64,000 nucleotides of DNA, taken from the NCBI RefSeq assembly GCF_002157225.2, contig NZ_CP020038.1:496001-560000 (forward strand). Direction: 5' to 3'. Made by a program: the position numbers and the translations under genes. This document shows positions 18,852 to 25,150 of the stretch, one piece after another; the stretch's first letter is position 1, and every line of letters starts with the position of its first letter. Origin of the DNA: Agarilytica rhodophyticola. GTDB lineage: Bacteria > Pseudomonadota > Gammaproteobacteria > Pseudomonadales > Cellvibrionaceae. The notes beneath the pieces are model-generated. The model made no database searches. It was not told where the DNA came from and saw only the letters and a list, made by a program, of their open reading frames with translations.

Positions 18852-18950
18852 GCTTATCTTTTGTTAAATATGTTAGTGAATGCAAATTAATTATATTTTG
18901 ATCTAATTTATAAAACAGCCCAGTTAATACTAGGCTTTTTTCTATTTATT
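18852..18950 (+). repeat. Cassette-end repeat R4
   Basis: A diverged copy of the repeat seen at 12887: cttttgttaaatatgtta, ttgatcta, then the hairpin agcccagttaatactaggct with six T (18916-18941). Confidence 0.55.
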
Positions 18951-19726
18951 CATCGTATAATAGGTTTAATTTGATATAGCTTAAATTGTGATGTTCCGCT
19001 ATTTAAATACTTAGCGTGTTGTTTAAACCCTTCACTTGTTCCAAATTTATCGAATGCTTTAAGGCTGTCCCATTCAACGAAAGTTATTTGATCTGGCCCT
19101 GGTTGTTGATCTGTATGAGACACATACCTAGGGTTTTTCATTGTGTGAATAAACCTTCCTCCTACAGCTTCTACTGATGGTGCGATGCCCTTCATATATT
19201 TTTGGTAATCTTTTGGGTGTGCTTGATCTAACCAAGCAAATGCTATGGTATAAAATTTATTTTCAAAAAAATGTAATGTTGTTTCTTCTGAGACTGGGGC
19301 TTTATAAAAATTTAGCTCTTCCCAAATTATTGGTCGCATTATTTTATATTGTTGCCAGTCTGGGTGTGATTCAAAGGCTACATCGGCTTCTTCGCTAGGC
19401 CATTTGGCTAATACAAATGTTCCGGGTTGATCTTCACCTACAAGTGTCTCTGCAACTGTCAATGCCCCAACATTTTTGTAACCGTAGGATTGTGCAAATG
19501 GAATTGCCTTATCGTAATAAACCTTTAACGCAGCTTTTGCTTCGTCAGATTTCTTATTTTTAGGATTGATTATTGACAATAAATTATCTTTTTTGAGGTG
19601 CACTTTCAGTGATTTCGAGGGTGTATGAGTGTCTTGCGTTGAAGCCGCTACACTCGTTTGAAATAATACCAAGGTATTTACTATACAAAATCCTAATACA
19701 AATTTACGAATACAAAAAGTAAACAT
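18950..19726 (-). CDS. Secreted protein with two dimeric alpha/beta-barrel-like repeats
   Basis: 258 residues with a signal peptide (cleavage near VAAS, ~27). Two similar halves follow (~45-140 and ~145-255), each with the feature set of DUF1330/ABM-type ferredoxin-like domains (YYDKAIPFAQSYGYKNVGALTV...VLAKWPSEEADVAF; KYMKGIAPSVEAVGGRFIH...ITFVEWDSLKAFDKF). It should be periplasmic. Function unknown; such folds serve as small monooxygenases or binding proteins. Confidence 0.7.
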   Translation of the reverse strand: MFTFCIRKFVLGFCIVNTLVLFQTSVAASTQDTHTPSKSLKVHLKKDNLLSIINPKNKKSDEAKAALKVYYDKAIPFAQSYGYKNVGALTVAETLVGEDQPGTFVLAKWPSEEADVAFESHPDWQQYKIMRPIIWEELNFYKAPVSEETTLHFFENKFYTIAFAWLDQAHPKDYQKYMKGIAPSVEAVGGRFIHTMKNPRYVSHTDQQPGPDQITFVEWDSLKAFDKFGTSEGFKQHAKYLNSGTSQFKLYQIKPIIR

Positions 19727-19964
19727 AACTGTTTTCCTCTTTTAAAAAAATATAAAAACACCACATAAATGCAAGTCTAAACAGAGAAAAATTCTATGTA
19801 TTGGATTAATTTGCTATTGCCTTGGTGCAATAATGCAACATTAGGGAGGTGGGGGAGTTATCGATTTATTCCGACGTTTTAACGCAGTAAGCCTTTACGT
19901 AGTGCTGTCAAACTGTTATACGAAAGTCATCCGACAAGCGTTAGAATAGCCTTATTTTCAGAGG

Positions 19965-20306
19965 CTATTTAAACGATTTGATAACTTTAATCTTACCGAC
20001 TATGTGGCGATTAAACTTATCAAGTTCGTCGGCTGGAATCCAGTATTCGCTGTGCTCTCGGCCTCCGGCGATTTGGACGGGGTAGCGAGAGAGAAATTCA
20101 GCGTCAACCTGAAATTCCGTGACAAACCCACAGCCACTATCCTTAACGTTCCAGTCTCTTGCGATTTTCTCCGCGTAAGCACTGGTTGTGACGGGATAAA
20201 AAATTGGCTGTTCGGGTAACCGAGGAGGCCACTTTTTAAAGCCGCTTTTCTCAACGAGTTTTAACTCTTCAGGGCCTATTGGTCGGTATAAAGTGATTGT
20301 CTTCAT
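19965..20306 (-). CDS. 'ADP-ribosylation/crystallin J1'-type small protein
   Basis: 113 residues matching a widespread small family usually named ADP-ribosylation/crystallin J1: ITLYRPIGPEELKLVEKSGF, PPRLPEQPIFYPV, YAEKIARDWN, EYWIPADELDKFNRHIVGKI. The name is historical and the activity is not established. It starts 42 bases after the slipin stop, so both are probably one operon at the 3' end of the tRNA array. Confidence 0.7.
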   Translation of the reverse strand: MKTITLYRPIGPEELKLVEKSGFKKWPPRLPEQPIFYPVTTSAYAEKIARDWNVKDSGCGFVTEFQVDAEFLSRYPVQIAGGREHSEYWIPADELDKFNRHIVGKIKVIKSFK

Positions 20307-20347
20307 AATCGTTTCCTCATAACTCCCGCTCTTTCGAACGGGAGATT

Positions 20348-21505
20348 TTATTGAGCCGATTTGGACGGAGCGAGTTTGACCATGTCATTGAGGACACTGT
20401 CTAGGCCACCGTAAACAGAAATCTTATCGATTTTTGCAGTGATTCGCTCTAGTGCTTCAAGCTCTTTTAATCGCAATAGCACTGGGTTATTTTCCATTAC
20501 CTTTGCGGTGTTATGAAGTGATCGCATCGCTTGAGTTTCTTCTCTTCGCTTAATCACGTTGGCCTCGGCTTCTTTTTGAGCTTCGACAACCTGATTTAGG
20601 ATTACCTTCATATCACCGGGTAGGATAATGTCCTTCACACCCACGCTGCGCAATTTAATGCCAAATTCAGCAAGTTTTTCACTTACGCCATCCGCGATGA
20701 CGGAATTGAGTGCATCCTTATCTTCAAGTAATTCATCTAAAAGTTTTGTGCCCACGGCTTCACGCAATCGCAATTGAAGCTCTAAATAAAGAAAGTTTGC
20801 GTAGTCTTTCAGTTTTAGCGCAACGGTTTCTGGATCGATGATATTGTAGCTGGCTGATAAGTTAATACGCAGACTCACACGATCTTTAGTCAAGATTTCT
20901 TGACCGCTGACATCCGTGGTCTGTACACGTAAATCAAGCAGCTTTACAACAATTGACCGGTTGTACTTCCAGAAGGCGTAAGCGCCGGTCTGAAGTACAC
21001 GCTCCAACTTACCGTTAACTTGAAGAAGGCCGACATGTTCATCAGGCACTTCTGTATAGTTAATAGCATTGACAACTTGTCGACTTGTACCGATTTTTAC
21101 ACCCCGACCTAAAAGTGCAACTAGTTCATCTTTAATCTCGTAGTTCTTGGTAATATCTACGATATCCACTCGAACGACTTCAGAGCCTTTCCAAGTTACC
21201 AATAAATTACCTGGAGGCAGAATATCTGAGATTTTTTGATCGCGGTAGATAACACCGACCTCACTATCATTTAGTTCGAACACATCAATATAGTCTGCAA
21301 GAAGTGCTTGGTACTGACGCACCAAAAACTTGAGCTTTGGGTGTTCGAAGCGTACAGAGGTAATATCAAACTTTTCTACTTTTAACTTTCGCCCAAAAGT
21401 AGACAATCGGTGTCGACCTGGGCCAAGTACTTTTTGTAGCCGATCTCGATCAAAGAGCAAGGCTCGTTCGTTATCGGCAATATCAACTGTTTTGAAAAAG
21501 AACAT
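20348..21505 (-). CDS. Slipin (SPFH/band-7) family protein
   Basis: 385 residues. There is no obvious transmembrane segment; the N-terminus starts MFFFKTVDIADNERALLFDRDRL. A band-7 domain spans ~150-300 (EVPDEHVGLLQVNGKLERVL, RVQTTDVSGQEILTKDRVSLRINLSASYNI). A charged helical tail (VVEAQKEAEANVIKRREETQAM) follows, typical of oligomerising slipins. A good ribosome site (aaagga) precedes the ATG. Band-7 proteins recur near rtc RNA-repair genes (established pattern, recalled without a search), which fits rtcB at 27.2 kb. It lies downstream of the tRNA array on the same strand. Confidence 0.88.
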   Translation of the reverse strand: MFFFKTVDIADNERALLFDRDRLQKVLGPGRHRLSTFGRKLKVEKFDITSVRFEHPKLKFLVRQYQALLADYIDVFELNDSEVGVIYRDQKISDILPPGNLLVTWKGSEVVRVDIVDITKNYEIKDELVALLGRGVKIGTSRQVVNAINYTEVPDEHVGLLQVNGKLERVLQTGAYAFWKYNRSIVVKLLDLRVQTTDVSGQEILTKDRVSLRINLSASYNIIDPETVALKLKDYANFLYLELQLRLREAVGTKLLDELLEDKDALNSVIADGVSEKLAEFGIKLRSVGVKDIILPGDMKVILNQVVEAQKEAEANVIKRREETQAMRSLHNTAKVMENNPVLLRLKELEALERITAKIDKISVYGGLDSVLNDMVKLAPSKSAQ

Positions 21506-21806
21506 CGTATTTCCTTTTGCCTTAAAAAATAATGTTATTGGCGAGGCCCACTCTCGAATACAGGGGGATCAAATTTGAAAACGGCAGGAAAGCATTCCAG
21601 AGGAATGGATTCATTTATCACTTACCCAACAGTCATCCTTTTATATTGAGGTGATGTATAAACGTATTCCATTCATAGAATGTCATCGTGCCAATTCGAC
21701 CCATTTAATCCGGCTATATTGTCGGCACCCTAAATTGTGATCAGTCAATGGCTTTCGCTACTGACCTACCCAATTCAAGATCATGGACCTCTCGTAGATT
21801 TTTAAA

Positions 21807-21825
21807 CAAGAGTGAAAGTCTTGTG
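21807..21825 (-). terminator. Possible terminator at the end of the tRNA array
   Basis: On the minus strand a 6-bp hairpin acaaga/tcttgt is followed by tttaaaaat. The T-run is weak, so read-through to slipin is likely. Confidence 0.35.
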
Positions 21826-21880
21826 AGGACTCGAACCTCAAGCCTCTCGGCCTTCCCATAGAGTCGTTTTGGAGACGACG
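21826..21880 (-). pseudogene. tRNA-Trp-like remnant (CCA) lacking D-arm and acceptor
   Basis: A T-arm (tgagg-ttcgagt-cctca), an anticodon arm (gtcgt-ctccaaa-acgac, anticodon CCA) and between them a hairpin with GAGA tetraloop are readable, but no D-arm or 5' acceptor exists: the preceding bases belong to the next tRNA. It is either a decayed tRNA or an armless tRNA-like RNA. Confidence 0.45.
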
Positions 21881-21883
21881 GTG

Positions 21884-21957
21884 GTTTTTGGCAGGAATCG
21901 AACCTGCGACTTTTCGATTATGAGTCGATTGCTCTACCCAACTGAGCTACAAAAACA
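21884..21957 (-). tRNA. tRNA-Met/Ile2 (CAT)
   Basis: Canonical cloverleaf: acceptor gtttttg/caaaaac, D-arm gctc/gagc, anticodon stem atcga/tcgaa (one mismatch) with loop ctcataa, T-arm gcagg-ttcgatt-cctgc. CCA is not encoded. A CAT anticodon may be Met, or Ile for AUA after lysidine modification. Confidence 0.9.
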
Positions 21958-21983
21958 GTGGTAGTTTATTCCCGCTTTCAAAT

Positions 21984-22071
21984 TGGTACACAGCACGTTA
22001 GCAACGCTTGTGCCAGACTGGCGTACAGAACCAGTTCCGCTAATTCTGGGCGAAGATATAAACTTCTGTGT
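21984..22071 (-). other. Degenerate CCA-ended tRNA-like segment
   Basis: An acacag/ctgtgt end pairing followed by A-CCA-ATT, as in the array tRNAs, and an internal actgg/ccagt hairpin. The T-loop (ttgctaa) and remaining arms are poor. Possibly a decayed array member. Confidence 0.3.
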
Positions 22072-22090
22072 GGAATACGACGTAAATAAA

Positions 22091-22648
22091 TTACGCCGCT
22101 TTCCAAGTTCTTTTACCTGAAAATTGTTTTTCCAAGTATTCCATTTGATCAGCCAGTACTTTGTGTTGTGCTAAATACATGGATTCAAATATATTTGGTC
22201 TAAAGGGTATGGCTAATAACTTCATACTCGCTTGTTCAGGTGTGCGGTCCGCTTTAAAGTGATTGCACCTTCCACAGGCTGCAACAACATTTTCCCAAAT
22301 ATCTAATCCTCCTTGTGCACGCGGCACTACGTGATCTCGTGTCAATTCTGCGTGACTAAATTTGCCACCGCAGTACATACAGTGGTAATTATCTCGACGG
22401 AATAGCATTCGGTTATTAAACCCAGAAACCAATTTTCTTCGATGAGTATCACCTCGAGTTGCAATAACTGGGCTGATTTCCAACGAAGATTGTAAGCCGG
22501 TTAATCGATTTGTTCCTCCGAAGATAACTAAACTTTTATCTCCGACTTCCCACTGCACTAAATTTTTAACGTATAAAACGGCCGCTTCTTCCCGTGAAAG
22601 CCAAGAAGTTGGTGTACCGGAAATATCTAAGCGCAATACTCTGCCCAT
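22091..22648 (-). CDS. HNH endonuclease inside the tRNA array
   Basis: About 185 residues from the ATG at 22648, chosen for its ribosome site (taggagcagtaag); the longer frame to 22702 only reads into tRNA-Arg. The C-terminal half holds a classic HNH: CMYCGGKF, ELTRDHVVPRAQGG, NVVAACGRCNHFKADR (two CxxC zinc pairs, HV catalytic pair near 118). It resembles general HNH proteins acting on nucleic acids. It sits between tRNA-Arg(TCT) and tRNA-Met(CAT) on the same strand, so it is presumably co-transcribed with them. A role in processing array RNA or as a homing-type passenger are both possible. Confidence 0.88.
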   Translation of the reverse strand: MGRVLRLDISGTPTSWLSREEAAVLYVKNLVQWEVGDKSLVIFGGTNRLTGLQSSLEISPVIATRGDTHRRKLVSGFNNRMLFRRDNYHCMYCGGKFSHAELTRDHVVPRAQGGLDIWENVVAACGRCNHFKADRTPEQASMKLLAIPFRPNIFESMYLAQHKVLADQMEYLEKQFSGKRTWKAA

Positions 22649-22677
22649 CTTACTGCTCCTACTGGTTGCTAAACTGG

Positions 22678-22751
22678 CGTCCCCGGTAGGATTCGAACCC
22701 ACAACCTACGGAGTAGAAATCCGTTGCGCTCTCCAGTTGCGCCACGAGGAC
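22678..22751 (-). tRNA. tRNA-Arg (TCT)
   Basis: Acceptor gtcctcg/cggggac, D-stem gcgc/gcgc, anticodon stem acgga/tccgt with loop tttctac, T-arm gtggg-ttcgaat-cctac, discriminator G; a CCA follows in the gene (bases 22675-22677). Reads AGA/AGG. Confidence 0.92.
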
Positions 22752-22752
22752 A

Positions 22753-23046
22753 TTAATGTTTTATAAATGTTGTCCCATCAGCAGAGTTGTAACCTCCTTT
22801 CGTGAGCTCTTCAGCTAATAGAACACGTTTATTGCGGTCGCTTTCTGTTACCACTACATAAGGTGGAAGTAGTTTTTTTTTCCTAGCCCACGCCAAGACA
22901 TGAGTACCGTTCTCCCGGCCATACAAATAAAAATCCACGGCTAATATGGATATTTGATTTTCTCTTAATGTTTTTTTCGCGGAGTTGCTATCACTGCAAT
23001 AAATATCTGCGTGATAACACTCGCGTTTACTTAGTGCTATGCGCAT
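22753..23046 (-). CDS. cREC-like receiver domain protein within the tRNA array
   Basis: 97 residues, a good ribosome site (aaggagag). The pattern ISILAVDFYLYGRENGTHVLAWARKKKLLPPYVVVTESDRNKRVLLAEEL fits the small receiver-like cREC family ('cyclic-phosphate processing receiver'), which is named for its association with RNA end-processing genes (family knowledge). The phosphoacceptor-like region reads AVDFYLYGREN. Its position between tRNA-His and tRNA-Arg, one base from the latter, implies co-transcription. Assignment is by motif only. Confidence 0.65.
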   Translation of the reverse strand: MRIALSKRECYHADIYCSDSNSAKKTLRENQISILAVDFYLYGRENGTHVLAWARKKKLLPPYVVVTESDRNKRVLLAEELTKGGYNSADGTTFIKH

Positions 23047-23083
23047 GATGCTCTCCTTGATTGAGTAATTGAAAATACTTAGG

Positions 23084-23157
23084 GGTGACTAATGGGATTC
23101 GAACCCATGTCAACCTGGATCACAACCAGGGGCATTTGCCACTATGCTATAGCCACC
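23084..23157 (-). tRNA. tRNA-His (GTG)
   Basis: Acceptor gtggcta/tagtcac with the histidine identity pair G-1:C73, anticodon arm cctgg-ttgtgat-ccagg, T-arm atggg-ttcgaat-cccat. CCA not encoded. Confidence 0.93.
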
Positions 23158-23184
23158 CCTAAGTATTCTCTTATCGTTAATTTG

Positions 23185-23257
23185 CACTCCCGGCTGGATT
23201 CAAACCAGCATCACCTTGTTTCGAAGACAAGTGCTCTATTCATTGAGCTACGGGAGC
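23185..23257 (-). tRNA. tRNA-Arg (TCG)
   Basis: Acceptor gctcccg/cgggagt, D-stem gctc/gagc, anticodon arm cttgt-cttcgaa-acaag, T-arm gctgg-tttgaat-ccagc, G73. CCA not encoded (CAA instead). Confidence 0.92.
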
Positions 23258-23264
23258 AAAGAAT

Positions 23265-23339
23265 TGGTCCGCCCGGTAGGACTTGAACCTACACCTGTCG
23301 GCTTAAAAGGCCGATGCGCTACCATTACGCCACGAGCGG
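23265..23339 (-). tRNA. tRNA-Lys (TTT)
   Basis: Acceptor ccgctcg/cgggcgg, anticodon arm tcggc-cttttaa-gccga, T-arm gtagg-ttcaagt-cctac, A73 and encoded CCA followed by the spacer att. Confidence 0.93.
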
Positions 23340-23351
23340 AAAAAAATAAAT

Positions 23352-23427
23352 TGGCGCTCGATGCAGGATTCAAACCTGCATTACCGGCTTCGCACGCCAG
23401 CGTTTTCTTCTATTAAACTAATCGAGC
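23352..23427 (-). tRNA. tRNA-Arg (GCG)
   Basis: Acceptor gctcgat/atcgagc, anticodon arm ctggc-gtgcgaa-gccgg, T-arm gcagg-tttgaat-cctgc, G73, encoded CCA. A GCG anticodon is unusual: bacteria normally read CGU/CGC with inosine-modified ACG. The D-arm gtttaatagaagaaaac resembles the trio at 14.6 kb. Confidence 0.88.
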
Positions 23428-23431
23428 AAAT

Positions 23432-23507
23432 TGGAGCTCACGGACTGGATTTGAACCGTCATCATCTTCCTTACAAGGGAAGTGCTTTACCGTTAAGCGA
23501 CGTGAGC
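23432..23507 (-). tRNA. tRNA-Thr (TGT)
   Basis: Acceptor gctcacg/cgtgagc, anticodon arm cttcc-cttgtaa-ggaag, encoded CCA. The T-stem gacgg/ccagtc pairs only with a bulged A, a departure from the standard fold; discriminator is T. Confidence 0.88.
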
Positions 23508-23525
23508 ATTTTTTAAAAGTTGAAG

Positions 23526-23599
23526 TGGTAGACGTGAATGGAATTGAACCACTGTATCCTGTGTGTAAAACAGGTGCTCTCCCATTGAGCTACACGTCC
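23526..23599 (-). tRNA. tRNA-Val (TAC)
   Basis: Acceptor ggacgtg/cacgtct, D-stem gctc/gagc, anticodon arm cctgt-tttacac-acagg, T-loop ttcaatt, A73, encoded CCA. Confidence 0.93.
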
Positions 23600-23606
23600 A
23601 GTAATT

Positions 23607-23684
23607 TGGTCCGGGTACTAGGATTCGAACCTAGGGCCTCTTGCTCCCAAAGCAAGCGCTCTTCGCAAACTGAGCTACACCCGG
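23607..23684 (-). tRNA. tRNA-Pro (TGG), copy 1
   Basis: Acceptor ccgggtg/tacccgg, anticodon arm cttgc-tttggga-gcaag, T-arm ctagg-ttcgaat-cctag, A73, encoded CCA. Confidence 0.93.
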
Positions 23685-23715
23685 AAAGAAAATTTTTAAT
23701 AGATAAAAAATAAAT

Positions 23716-23789
23716 TGGAGCGGCATCAGGGAATCGAACCCTGTTCCTCTGCTTGGAAGGCAGGTACCTCACCATTCGGTCAATGCCGC
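23716..23789 (-). tRNA. tRNA-Gly (TCC)
   Basis: Acceptor gcggcat/atgccgc, anticodon arm ctgc-cttccaa-gcag, T-arm caggg-ttcgatt-ccctg, bacterial glycine discriminator U73, encoded CCA. Confidence 0.93.
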
Positions 23790-23797
23790 AATTTAAT

Positions 23798-23875
23798 TGG
23801 TCTGGGTGGTAGGATTTGAACCTACGACCGCCCGGCTCCAAACCGGCCACGCTCACCAAACTGCGCTACACCCAG
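23798..23875 (-). tRNA. tRNA-Pro (TGG), copy 2
   Basis: Acceptor ctgggtg/cacccag, D-stem gcgc/gcgt, anticodon arm ccgg-tttggag-ccgg (outer pair mismatched), T-arm gtagg-ttcaaat-cctac, A73, encoded CCA. It differs widely from copy 1, so it is not a recent duplicate. Confidence 0.88.
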
Positions 23876-23898
23876 AATAACTTTTGTTAAAACGAATT

Positions 23899-23977
23899 TG
23901 GCGGTTCGTACGGGATTCAAACCCGTGATCCCTCGGCTGACAACCGAGTGCTTTAAATCTGGCTAAGCTAACGAACC
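23899..23977 (-). tRNA. tRNA-Asp (GTC)
   Basis: Acceptor ggttcgt/acgaacc, anticodon arm ctcgg-ttgtcag-ccgag, T-arm cacgg-gtttgaatc-ccgt, identity base G73, encoded CCA. The D-loop is slightly long. Confidence 0.9.
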
Positions 23978-23983
23978 GAAAAT

Positions 23984-24059
23984 TGGTGGAGACTGTCGGA
24001 ATCGAACCGACCTCACAATACTTGCAAAGCATCGTCGCCCCCTTGGTACATGGGCCCCC
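23984..24059 (-). tRNA. tRNA-Ala (TGC)
   Basis: Anticodon arm gatgc-tttgcaa-gtatt, T-arm gtcgg-ttcgatt-ccgac, A73, encoded CCA. The acceptor ggggggcc-type strand pairs with agtctcc through two G-U wobbles, one being G3:U70, the alanine identity element, so charging by AlaRS is expected. The D-arm is irregular. Confidence 0.88.
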
Positions 24060-24064
24060 AAAAT

Positions 24065-24140
24065 TGGAGCACGAGGCCGGATTCAAACCTGCGTAATACA
24101 GGATTTGCAATCCCGCGCATATTCTCTCTGCCACTCGTGC
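24065..24140 (-). tRNA. tRNA-Cys (GCA)
   Basis: Acceptor gcacgag/ctcgtgc, anticodon arm cggga-ttgcaaa-tcctg, cysteine identity base U73, encoded CCA. The T-stem gcagg/ccggc has an A-G mismatch also present in tRNA-Asn. Confidence 0.9.
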
Positions 24141-24153
24141 ATAACTGTTAATT

Positions 24154-24228
24154 TGGCAGCAGCGCCAGGATTCGAACCTGAAATACGTGAGTCAAAGTCA
24201 CGTGTGTTGCCAGTTACACCACACTGCT
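24154..24228 (-). tRNA. tRNA-Gln (TTG)
   Basis: Acceptor agcagtg/cgctgct, D-stem gtgt/acac, anticodon arm cgtga-ctttgac-tcacg, T-arm tcagg-ttcgaat-cctgg, G73, encoded CCA. Confidence 0.92.
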
Positions 24229-24237
24229 ATTTTTAAT

Positions 24238-24313
24238 TGGTCGTGGAGGGTGGGCTTGAACCACCAACACCGATTTTATGAAAATCGCATTTTACCGATT
24301 AAACTACTCCACG
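24238..24313 (-). tRNA. tRNA-Met (CAT)
   Basis: Acceptor cgtggag/ctccacg, anticodon arm cgatt-ttcataa-aatcg, T-arm ggtgg-ttcaagc-ccacc, A73, encoded CCA. The A/T-rich anticodon stem and paired 1:72 make it elongator Met or Ile2. Confidence 0.9.
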
Positions 24314-24318
24314 AGTTT

Positions 24319-24397
24319 TGGTACAGGCGGTGAGATTCGAACTCACAAAAAAGCGATGTTTGAAAACGTCATGTCTGCCAATTGCAATCACGCCTGC
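24319..24397 (-). tRNA. tRNA, probably Leu (CAA)
   Basis: Acceptor gcaggcg/cgcctgt, T-arm gtgag-ttcgaat-ctcac, A73, encoded CCA. The anticodon stem is imperfect; aligning it with the similar tRNA-Leu(TAA) next door gives loop ttcaaac, anticodon CAA. TTC or TCA are alternatives. The variable loop is short, unlike normal bacterial leucine tRNAs. Confidence 0.75.
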
Positions 24398-24404
24398 ATT
24401 AAAA

Positions 24405-24481
24405 TGGTACCCAGCCCCAGAGTCGAACTGGGAACATCCTGGTTCTAAGCCAGGCGCCTCTGCCAATTGGGCTAGCTGGGC
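24405..24481 (-). tRNA. tRNA-Leu (TAG), short variable loop
   Basis: Acceptor gcccagc/gctgggt, anticodon arm cctgg-cttagaa-ccagg, T-arm cccag-ttcgact-ctggg, leucine discriminator A73, encoded CCA. The variable loop is only 5 bases (atgtt) where bacterial Leu tRNAs have a long arm. Confidence 0.87.
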
Positions 24482-24488
24482 TTTAAAT

Positions 24489-24565
24489 TGGTACTCCGAG
24501 CGAGAGTCGAACTCGCAACAAACCGATTTTAAGTCGGTCATGTCTTCCAATTGCATCATCGGAGC
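24489..24565 (-). tRNA. tRNA-Leu (TAA), short variable loop
   Basis: Acceptor gctccga/tcggagt, anticodon arm accga-cttaaaa-tcggt, T-arm gcgag-ttcgact-ctcgc, A73, encoded CCA. The variable loop is short (ttgtt), as in the other two leucine members. Confidence 0.87.
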
Positions 24566-24571
24566 ATTTGT

Positions 24572-24708
24572 TGGAAGAAGGTGGAGGAGTCGAACCCCTC
24601 GGCAACTGCTCCTGCGTTGCTCTACCTTCTGCATCCATGCGGTCGAGCCGTATCTTTACAACTCGCCGGTTTTCAAGACCGGTTGTCCGCCACTGGACCG
24701 CACCTTCC
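24572..24708 (-). tRNA. tRNA-Ser (TGA) enlarged by a repeat insertion
   Basis: Acceptor ggaaggt/accttct, D-arm ggtcc..ggac, anticodon arm ccggt-cttgaaa-accgg, T-loop ttcgact and encoded CCA define tRNA-Ser, but the molecule is 137 bases long. The variable region holds ~40 bases (24600-24640) matching the dispersed repeat inside the MITE at 46338-46380. An alternative shorter RNA without D-arm can be drawn from the same 3' end (agaaggt/accttct). Confidence 0.75.
24600..24642 (+). repeat. Dispersed repeat inside tRNA-Ser
   Basis: cggcaactgctcctgcgttg followed by ctcta and a ctgcatccatgcgg palindrome matches the MITE-internal segment at 46338-46380 with few changes. Confidence 0.7.
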
Positions 24709-24720
24709 AAGTAATCAACT

Positions 24721-24811
24721 TGGCGGAAGCGAAGAGATTCGAACTCTTGAAGCAACTTTCGTCACCTGCCGGTTTAGCAAACCGGTGCCTTCACCGCTCG
24801 GCCACACCTCC
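24721..24811 (-). tRNA. tRNA-Ser (GCT)
   Basis: A normal class II serine tRNA: acceptor ggaggtg/cgcttcc, anticodon arm ccggt-ttgctaa-accgg, long variable arm, T-loop ttcgaat, G73, encoded CCA. Confidence 0.94.
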
Positions 24812-24818
24812 TGGTTTT

Positions 24819-24902
24819 TGGTGGGGAAGGTAGGACTCGAACCTACGTCTCAACATATTTCGCATTTACAGTGCGATCCCTTTGCCACTTGGGTACTTCC
24901 CC
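24819..24902 (-). tRNA. tRNA-Tyr (GTA)
   Basis: Acceptor ggggaag/cttcccc, anticodon arm tcgca-ctgtaaa-tgcga, long variable arm typical of bacterial Tyr, A73, encoded CCA. Confidence 0.94.
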
Positions 24903-24907
24903 TAATT

Positions 24908-24983
24908 TGGCTGCTACAGCCGGCTTCGAACCTGCATCCTCCCGGTTAACAGCCGGGCGCTTTACCAGTTAAGCTATGTAGCA
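24908..24983 (-). tRNA. tRNA-Asn (GTT)
   Basis: Acceptor tgctaca/tgtagca, anticodon arm cccgg-ctgttaa-ccggg, G73, encoded CCA. The T-stem gcagg/ccggc has the same A-G mismatch as tRNA-Cys. Confidence 0.92.
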
Positions 24984-24989
24984 ATAAAT

Positions 24990-25065
24990 TGGTGTAGAGA
25001 ACCGGAATTGAACCGGGATCTCCTGGGCTTCAACCAGGCGCTCTCGCCATTTGAGCTATCTCTAC
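24990..25065 (-). tRNA. tRNA-Phe (GAA)
   Basis: Acceptor gtagaga/tctctac, anticodon arm cctgg-ttgaagc-ccagg, T-loop ttcaatt, A73, encoded CCA. Confidence 0.93.
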
Positions 25066-25070
25066 AAAAT

Positions 25071-25144
25071 TGGTTGCGGGAGCCGGAGTTGCACCGACGT
25101 CACGGGCTTATGAAACCCGTATGATTCTGCTTCACTACCCCGCT
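25071..25144 (-). tRNA. Initiator-type tRNA-fMet (CAT)
   Basis: It has the initiator hallmarks: unpaired 1:72 (A-A) and three G-C pairs (ggg/ccc) flanking the CAT loop. A73 and CCA are encoded. Oddities: a sixth anticodon-stem pair (acgggt/gcccgt) and a T-loop tgcaact, where the invariant second T is G. Confidence 0.87.
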
Positions 25145-25150
25145 TTTATT

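Noticed and set aside
22649-22702. Longer N-terminus for the HNH protein
   Set aside because: It reads into tRNA-Arg(TCT); the ATG at 22648 has a good ribosome site.
23092-24949. Many open frames of 60-170 codons on both strands of the tRNA array
   Set aside because: They read through tRNA genes; their repeating motifs (for example GxEPT, ESNPT-like strings) are translations of T-arm sequence.
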